DNA from: Micromonosporaceae bacterium
GTDB taxonomy: Bacteria; Actinomycetota; Actinomycetes; Mycobacteriales; Micromonosporaceae
Assembly (NCBI GenBank): GCA_017354595.1
Contig: JAFMQQ010000069.1
Span: 1 to 9,752, forward strand
Length of the DNA: 9,752 nt
Reading direction: 5' to 3'
The position numbers and the translations under genes are program-made. Position 1 is the stretch's first letter. Every line of letters starts with the position of its first letter. The notes under the pieces were generated by a model, which worked only from the letters and a program-made list of their open reading frames with translations, made no database searches and was not told the origin of the DNA. Shown here in pieces: positions 6,370 to 9,752 of the stretch.

Positions 6370-7028
6370 CCGCGGCCGGCCGGCCCCGAGCCGAGGCGGC
6401 CAGGGTGCCGTGGATCGTCGGAGTCTCCGGCGCCTCCGGAGCGCCGTACGCCTCCGCGGTGCTGGGCGGGCTGCTCGACGCCGGGCAGCCGATCGACCTG
6501 GTCGTCTCCCGGGCGGCCCGGCTGACCATCCTCGACGAGACCGGCATCGCGCTGCGCGACCGGCACTGGAAGGAGGATCTCACCGCCTGGTTGGGGCGGG
6601 AGATCTCCGACGTGCGGTACTGGCCGGCCGGCGATCTGGCCGCCGGGCCGAGCAGCGGCTCCTACCCGGCCCACGGCATGGTGGTGGTGCCGGCGAGTAC
6701 CGCGGCCTGCGCGGGTATCGCCATCGGCCTGTCCAAGGACCTGCTGCAGCGCGCCGCCGAGGTGAACCTCAAGGAGCGGCGCCGGGTTGTCGTGGTACCG
6801 CGCGAAACCCCGGTCTCCCGCGGCCACCTGCAGGACCTGATCGCCCTGATCGACGCCGGCGCGGTCGTGCTACCCGCCGCTCCGGCCTTCTATGGCGCCG
6901 GGGCCGGGGCAACCGCCGGCCAGCTCATCGACTTCGTGGCGGGCAAGGTGCTGGACGCGATCGGCGTGCCGCATTCGCTCTTCCGCCGCTGGAGCGGGCA
7001 GCTGGGCGGCGGTTCGGCCGCCGGCTAG
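6366..7028 (+). CDS. ubiX: UbiX-family flavin prenyltransferase
   Basis: The 220-residue protein has the flavin-binding start VGVSGASGAPYAS (from residue 18), the MVVVPASTAACAGIAIGLSKDLLQRAAEVNLKERR-type central block, PRETP with Glu147, and PAFYG with Tyr176; these are the conserved and catalytic positions of UbiX/Pad1. Known reaction: dimethylallyl phosphate or diphosphate plus reduced FMN gives prenylated FMN, the cofactor of UbiD. Having both genes in one operon couples cofactor supply with use. Relative to E. coli UbiX it has a short N-terminal extension (about 14 residues) and a longer loop near residues 65-95 (GREISDVRYWPAGDLAAGPS), as in actinobacterial menaquinone-cluster homologues. 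ATG 6366 overlaps the mqnP stop. The gene ends at TAG 7026-7028, ten bases from the convergent gene. Confidence 0.93.
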   Translation: MTAAGRPRAEAARVPWIVGVSGASGAPYASAVLGGLLDAGQPIDLVVSRAARLTILDETGIALRDRHWKEDLTAWLGREISDVRYWPAGDLAAGPSSGSYPAHGMVVVPASTAACAGIAIGLSKDLLQRAAEVNLKERRRVVVVPRETPVSRGHLQDLIALIDAGAVVLPAAPAFYGAGAGATAGQLIDFVAGKVLDAIGVPHSLFRRWSGQLGGGSAAG

Positions 7029-7041
7029 TGGCCGGCCACTA
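7026..7041. terminator. 16-bp palindrome containing both convergent stop codons
   Basis: TAGTGGCCGGCCACTA is perfectly palindromic. Its first three bases are the TAG of ubiX; its last three, read on the minus strand, are the TAG of the isochorismatase-family gene. It can form a 6-bp stem with a CCGG loop in either transcript, so a weak bidirectional terminator is plausible but not shown. Confidence 0.5.
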
Positions 7042-7599
7042 AGAACCCGCACCGAAGTCGACGGCCTTCGCCTCGACCGTGCCGGCGGTCCGTCCGGGCG
7101 CCGCCTGGTGGCTCCAGTAGAGGTTGGTGTGCGCGATCACCTGCTCCGGCGGGGGCGCCCCCCATGACGTCAGGTCCACTGTGGTGTGCGCGTCGCTGAC
7201 CAGCGTCGCGTCGTAGCCACGGGTGAAGGCGCCGTGCAGCGTGCACCGGATGCACTGGTCGGTCTCAGCCCCGGTGACGATCAGGCGACCCACGCCGAGG
7301 CCGGCCAGCTCGCTCTCCAGCGTGGTGTCCTCGAAGGAGTCGCCGTAGTGCTTCTCGACCAGCGGTTCGGTCGCGTCCGGCGTCAGCTCGGGGACGATCC
7401 GCCAGTCGTCGCTCCCTCGGGCAAGGCCGTCGTCGGAGTGTTGCACCCAGACGACGGGTACCCCCTCCTGGCGAGCCCTGGTCACGAGGCCGGCGATGTT
7501 CGCGACGACTGCGTCACGCTCGTGCGCCTCGCCGACGACGCCGTTCTGTACATCGATGACGATCAGCGCGGTGTTGGGCCGGTCCGGCAATGTGGTCAT
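7039..7599 (-). CDS. Isochorismatase-family cysteine hydrolase
   Basis: The 186-residue protein starts at ATG 7599, chosen over the ATG at 7617 because GGAG (plus-strand 7606-7609) lies 6 bases upstream. It has the family's alpha/beta core: ALIVIDVQNG with Asp16, VEKHYGD with Lys83, and VTGAETDQCIRCT with Cys116. These form the D-K-C catalytic triad, preceded by the usual G-A cis-peptide position. Length matches the family (about 180-210). Members hydrolyse amides or vinyl ethers (nicotinamidase, isochorismatase, N-carbamoyl hydrolases). Nothing in the sequence defines the substrate, and the menaquinone pathway next door uses chorismate via futalosine, not isochorismate, so adjacency is not evidence for isochorismate cleavage. 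It is convergent with ubiX, 76 bases downstream of the bldC-like gene, and flanked by 14-bp direct repeats. Confidence 0.9.
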   Translation of the reverse strand: MTTLPDRPNTALIVIDVQNGVVGEAHERDAVVANIAGLVTRARQEGVPVVWVQHSDDGLARGSDDWRIVPELTPDATEPLVEKHYGDSFEDTTLESELAGLGVGRLIVTGAETDQCIRCTLHGAFTRGYDATLVSDAHTTVDLTSWGAPPPEQVIAHTNLYWSHQAAPGRTAGTVEAKAVDFGAGS

Positions 7600-7675
7600 G
7601 GCTTTCTCCACTCGCATCGGCTGGTGTTGCCCGACACGGTAGCCCGACCCACCGACAAGAAACGCGAGCCGCCGG

Positions 7676-7933
7676 CTAGTGCGGATGGGAGTTGGGGCCG
7701 GCGTGGTGGTTGGTCGACTCCGCCGTACCCCCGCCCGGCCTCTCGTCCGGCTCGATCAGCCCTTCACCCTCCAGCAGCGCCCGGACCTCAGACTCGCGGA
7801 ACCGGCGGTGCCCGCCGGGAGTACGGATGCTGCCGATCCGCCCGGCGGCGGCCCACCGGGTGACGGTCTTCGGGTCGACCCGGAACAGCGCCGCCACCTC
7901 TCCGGGCGTCAACAGACGATCTCCGGTGTCCAC
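7676..7933 (-). CDS. bldC: BldC-like small MerR-type helix-turn-helix DNA-binding protein
   Basis: From GTG 7933 the protein has 85 residues. Residues 7-56 (LLTPGEVAALFRVDPKTVTR, then WA.AG.I.SIRTPGGHRRFRESEVRALL) match the winged helix-turn-helix of Streptomyces BldC, with the recognition helix around P21-A30 and the wing at RTPGGHRR. BldC in streptomycetes has no effector domain; it binds direct repeats head to tail and holds back sporulation. The GTG start is chosen because AGGAGG (plus-strand 7939-7944) lies 5 bases upstream; the longer frame from ATG 7990 has no such site. The C-terminal tail (57-85) is longer than in the roughly 68-residue S. coelicolor protein, is acidic/Gly-rich and ends in a His-rich stretch (H76, H77, H83, H85). 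It may be the true BldC or a BldC-like paralogue; one window cannot decide. Confidence 0.85.
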   Translation of the reverse strand: MDTGDRLLTPGEVAALFRVDPKTVTRWAAAGRIGSIRTPGGHRRFRESEVRALLEGEGLIEPDERPGGGTAESTNHHAGPNSHPH

Positions 7934-7938
7934 GACCC

Positions 7939-7944
7939 CCTCCT
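7939..7944 (-). promoter_or_regulatory. Shine-Dalgarno AGGAGG fixing the GTG start of the BldC-like gene
   Basis: On the minus strand AGGAGG is followed by 5 bases and GTG (7933-7931). The longer upstream starts lack a comparable site, so the 85-residue product is preferred. Confidence 0.8.
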
Positions 7945-7962
7945 CGTTTGTCACCGCGCTCG

Positions 7963-7991
7963 GGTGCGGCCCGGCTAAGCCGGATCGCACC
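7963..7991. promoter_or_regulatory. 29-bp interrupted dyad upstream of the BldC-like gene
   Basis: GGTGCG (7963-7968) pairs with CGCACC (7986-7991), and CCGGC (7971-7975) with GCCGG (7979-7983), around a TAA centre; two mismatched bases lie between the stems on each side. It starts 30 bases upstream of the GTG on the minus strand, so it could be an operator or a leader hairpin in the mRNA. Confidence 0.4.
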
Positions 7992-8139
7992 GGCCACCAG
8001 GCCGGGGGCTGGGCCCGTCAGATTTTGGACGTACCCTCATTTAACACCCGGCGAACCACGCGATCCCAGAAATGCAGAAACCGCTCAACTTGGCAGCTTG
8101 CCGGTACTATTCCGCGTTCGGCCACGGCCAAACCTGCAA

Positions 8140-8156
8140 CCGTCCTCTATGGACGG
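8140..8156 (-). terminator. Small hairpin, possible terminator of the Pro-rich gene
   Basis: CCGTCC (8140-8145) and GGACGG (8151-8156) form a 6-bp stem with a 5-base loop, about 85 bases downstream of the Pro-rich gene's stop on the minus strand. The stem is short and has no T-run, so this is weak. Confidence 0.25.
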
Positions 8157-8240
8157 CCAGACCGTGCCGTTGCCCGCAGGACAGTGAGTGTTGTCACGCG
8201 GCGGGGCGAGCTGGCACGGCACCAACCCGCCCTCACCGCG

Positions 8241-9752
8241 CTACGGCAGTCTCCCGGAGAGCACCAGTACGGCGCCGAGTACCCCGAGTACCGCGAGCAC
8301 GCCGACGACCACCAGCACGATGATGACCGTGCGGTTGCGGTGCGACACCGGACTGGTCCGATCCGGCCGGCCCTGCTGGAGGATGTGCCCGGTCAGCGAG
8401 CCACTGGAGTCGTGCGGCAGCGGGCCGGGACCGCCGCGCGAGTACTCCGGGCCTGACGCGGGCGGACCCGCGTGGCGCTGACCGGGCCAGTACTGCCCCG
8501 GTGGTTCCTCGCCGGTACGCTCGCCGCCCGGCCGCTCGCGACCCTGACGCTCACTCCCGGGTGGTGCGCCCCGGGGATCGGGCGGGGCGCCGGGATAGCC
8601 GGGCGGGCCGCCAGGATAGCCGGCTGGACCACCGGGGTAGCCGGGCGGGCCGGGTTGGGCGGTGGGTTGGGCGGTGGGGTAGCCGGGCGGGCCGACCTGG
8701 GCGGGGTAGCCGGGCGGGCCGCCCGGATAAGCGGGCTGATCGCCGGCGAAGTTCGGCGGCGCGCCGGGATAGCTGGGTGGGCCGCCGAACCCCTGTTCAC
8801 CGCCCGGGTTCTGCCACGGTGGGCCGGGCGGACCGGCTGGACCCGTTGGACCGGGCGGCGCGCCGGGGTAGCCGGGCGGGCCGGTTGGATCCGGTGGCGG
8901 CGGCCCACCGGGCTGGCCCACCGGGCTGCCGTACACCGTCCCCGGGTGGATCGGCGGCGTGGGTGGCGCCGGTATCACTCCCGGCTGGCCCTGGGCACGC
9001 GCCCATTCGCCGTACTGCGGCGAGGTCGGCACCGGGCTGCCGGGCGGCGACACCGGGCTCACCGGGCCGGGCGGGGCTGGCGGGCTTATCGGTCTCGGGC
9101 CGGTGATCGAGGTCGGTGGCGGCCAGTTCGGCAACGCACTCGCGGGTACCTGTCCGCTTGGCGGTGGCGGTACCGGTGGTGGTGGCGCCGGCCGGTTCGG
9201 GCCGGGAGGTGTCGGCTCGGGTACCGGCGGCACCGGCCCTGGCCCGGGCGGGAACGGCGGCTGCGGTACCGGCCTCGGCTCTGGGAACGGCGTCGGCGCG
9301 GGCCCCGGTGCCGGGCCAGGGCCGGGATGCGGCTCCGGGCTGGGTTCCGGGGGTTGGATCGGCTGCGGCTGCCCCGGGTCCAGCGGTTCCCCAGCGGAGA
9401 ATCCGCCCGGCCACGCGCCCGGCGATACGGTTCCGGACCGGTACACCCGGGAGCCGGGTGGGTTCTGCTGACCGAGCAGCGCCTCCACCTCGGCGGCGCT
9501 TGCCCGGGGAGCCGAGGTGACGCTGGCGGTCGCCCGGATCACGCCGCCGGGTCCGTCCGGCGGTGGGCCGAACCGGTCGGGTGCGCCTACCAGGTCGGGC
9601 CCGCCCGGCTCGTCGGGCATTTCCGAGGCGGGTGGTACGGATGGGACCGGCGGCCCGGGTGGGCTCTCGTCCAGCCATGGCTGGGCGAATGCGGCCCAGG
9701 CCGATTCGGCGCCGCTGCGGGGACGCTGGGACGGAACCTCGGCACGCTCGGC
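8241..9752 (-). CDS. Very Pro/Gly-rich protein with a C-terminal membrane anchor, 5'-truncated by the window edge
   Basis: The minus-strand frame is open from the right edge to TAG at 8241-8243, giving 503 visible residues; an ATG at 9620 is internal to the open frame, so the true start probably lies outside. The visible N-terminal part holds an ordinary-looking stretch (SAWAAFAQPWLDESPP) and a short segment around SAAEVEALLGQQNPPGSRVY. These are followed by about 150 residues of PxPxP-type sequence, then a region of roughly eight tyrosine-centred units (GYPGGPP, GYPGAPP and variants), then a charged Arg/Glu/Gly linker. A single hydrophobic helix (TVIIVLVVVGVLAVLGVLGA) ends five to nine residues before the C-terminus and is preceded by basic SHRNR. 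This is the architecture of a tail-anchored or C-terminally anchored protein with a long disordered domain. If no signal peptide exists upstream, the Pro-rich part would be cytoplasmic. I do not recognise a named family. Confidence 0.75.
   Translation of the reverse strand, partial: AERAEVPSQRPRSGAESAWAAFAQPWLDESPPGPPVPSVPPASEMPDEPGGPDLVGAPDRFGPPPDGPGGVIRATASVTSAPRASAAEVEALLGQQNPPGSRVYRSGTVSPGAWPGGFSAGEPLDPGQPQPIQPPEPSPEPHPGPGPAPGPAPTPFPEPRPVPQPPFPPGPGPVPPVPEPTPPGPNRPAPPPPVPPPPSGQVPASALPNWPPPTSITGPRPISPPAPPGPVSPVSPPGSPVPTSPQYGEWARAQGQPGVIPAPPTPPIHPGTVYGSPVGQPGGPPPPDPTGPPGYPGAPPGPTGPAGPPGPPWQNPGGEQGFGGPPSYPGAPPNFAGDQPAYPGGPPGYPAQVGPPGYPTAQPTAQPGPPGYPGGPAGYPGGPPGYPGAPPDPRGAPPGSERQGRERPGGERTGEEPPGQYWPGQRHAGPPASGPEYSRGGPGPLPHDSSGSLTGHILQQGRPDRTSPVSHRNRTVIIVLVVVGVLAVLGVLGAVLVLSGRLP
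8580..8900 (-). repeat. Degenerate GGPPGYPG-coding DNA repeats
   Basis: A plus-strand unit close to GGGTAGCCGGGCGGGCCG recurs irregularly (near 8592, 8634, 8678, 8704 and 8866, with diverged copies near 8614 and 8769). On the minus strand it encodes Gly-Pro-Pro-Gly-Tyr-Pro-Gly. The irregular spacing and coding explanation exclude a CRISPR array. Confidence 0.65.
8643..8691 (+). repeat. G-run cluster with tandem 12-bp duplication, strong G-quadruplex candidate
   Basis: Nine runs of three or four G occur within 49 bases of the plus strand, with loops of 1 to 5 bases. Inside it the 12-mer GGGTTGGGCGGT is exactly tandemly duplicated (8652-8663, 8664-8675), encoding PTAQ-PTAQ on the minus strand. 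The G-rich strand is the template strand of the Pro-rich gene. Confidence 0.65.

Larger units (their letters stand above)
7017..7681. repeat. Pair of 14-bp direct repeats bracketing the isochorismatase-family gene
   Basis: GCCGCCGGCTAGTG occurs at 7017-7030 and again at 7668-7681, in the same orientation, 651 bases apart. The first copy contains the ubiX stop and the second the bldC-like stop. These are the only two CTAG tetramers I found in the window. Exactly one gene lies between them. In DNA this GC-rich, one 14-base match somewhere in 9.7 kb can occur by chance, so only the placement is suggestive. Confidence 0.5.
7945..8240. other. Intergenic region between two minus-strand genes; no gene seen
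   Basis: This stretch is visibly less GC-rich than its surroundings, mainly at 8020-8155, and has no supported coding frame; short frames here lack ribosome sites and family resemblance. It should hold the promoter of the BldC-like gene. Elements seen: the dyad at 7963-7991; AT-rich patches ATTTT (8022-8026) and ATTTA (8039-8043), 17 bases apart; a direct repeat CAGAAA-TG-CAGAAA (8067-8080); a small hairpin at 8140-8156; and a long-range pairing CCGTGCC (8162-8168) with GGCACGG (8213-8219). I could not identify a convincing -35/-10 pair. Confidence 0.6.

Noticed and set aside
5250..7028. Apparent 592-codon plus-strand frame running through mqnP into ubiX
   Set aside because: The part before 6366 is out of frame with UbiD and MqnP and has no family resemblance; only the portion from ATG 6366 is ubiX.
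7039..7599. Idea that the hydrolase is an isochorismatase serving menaquinone or siderophore synthesis
   Set aside because: Only the family triad is visible, the gene is convergent with the menaquinone operon, and the futalosine route does not use isochorismate.
7945..8240. Possible small RNA or small gene in the intergenic region
   Set aside because: Hairpins are short, no tRNA or riboswitch fold was recognised, and short frames have no ribosome site or resemblance to known proteins.
8580..8900. Repeats that could suggest a CRISPR array or minisatellite
   Set aside because: Units are irregularly spaced and explained by GPPGYPG coding; there are no constant spacers and no cas genes.
8959..9471. 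Gly-rich plus-strand frame (PE_PGRS-like appearance) opposite the Pro-rich gene
   Set aside because: It is the complement of Pro codons, with no PE domain, ribosome site or signal peptide; the minus-strand frame ends in a proper membrane helix.

Overview
The window comes from a very GC-rich chromosome with GTG starts, 4-base start/stop overlaps, sec-type secreted proteins and a BldC-like regulator. This points to a filamentous actinomycete, probably Streptomyces- or Micromonosporaceae-like; I cannot fix the genus. The clearest pathway evidence is a three-gene block (UbiD-type decarboxylase, MqnP-type prenyltransferase, UbiX-type flavin prenyltransferase). In actinomycetes this combination belongs to the late, membrane-associated steps of menaquinone synthesis by the futalosine route.

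Layout, plus strand: 3-797 is the 3' part of ccsB (cytochrome c maturation), cut by the left window edge. 906-1514 and 1688-3829 are two secreted paralogues, each behind its own copy of a similar promoter/leader. The second is a 713-residue multidomain protein: N-terminal beta-rich module, HYDIN/ASPM-like Ig domain, then three 'DTR' repeats. The first is a 202-residue chimera that joins the N-terminal module directly to the last half-repeat, as if the middle had been deleted. A perfect 11-bp-stem terminator follows the long gene. The menaquinone operon then runs 4040-7028, with GTGA and ATGA overlaps.

Minus strand: an isochorismatase-family cysteine hydrolase (7039-7599) converges on ubiX, with both stop codons inside one 16-bp palindrome. 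Next comes a BldC-like small DNA-binding protein (7676-7933), then a 307-base intergenic region of relatively AT-rich, dyad-containing DNA. Last is a very long Pro/Gly-rich protein with a single C-terminal membrane segment (8241 to beyond the right edge).

How the parts fit: ccsB and the menaquinone genes both serve the respiratory chain (cytochrome c and quinone supply). The two secreted proteins sit between them with no obvious respiratory role. The long secreted gene carries the only in-frame TTA leucine codon I found in the window, a rare codon tied to developmental control by bldA in streptomycetes, and a bldC-like gene lies about 4 kb away. No RNA genes, CRISPR arrays, transposases or complete mobile elements were seen. 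No known defence or biosynthetic 'system' stands out. The most unusual material is the paralogue pair and the Pro-rich membrane-anchored protein.
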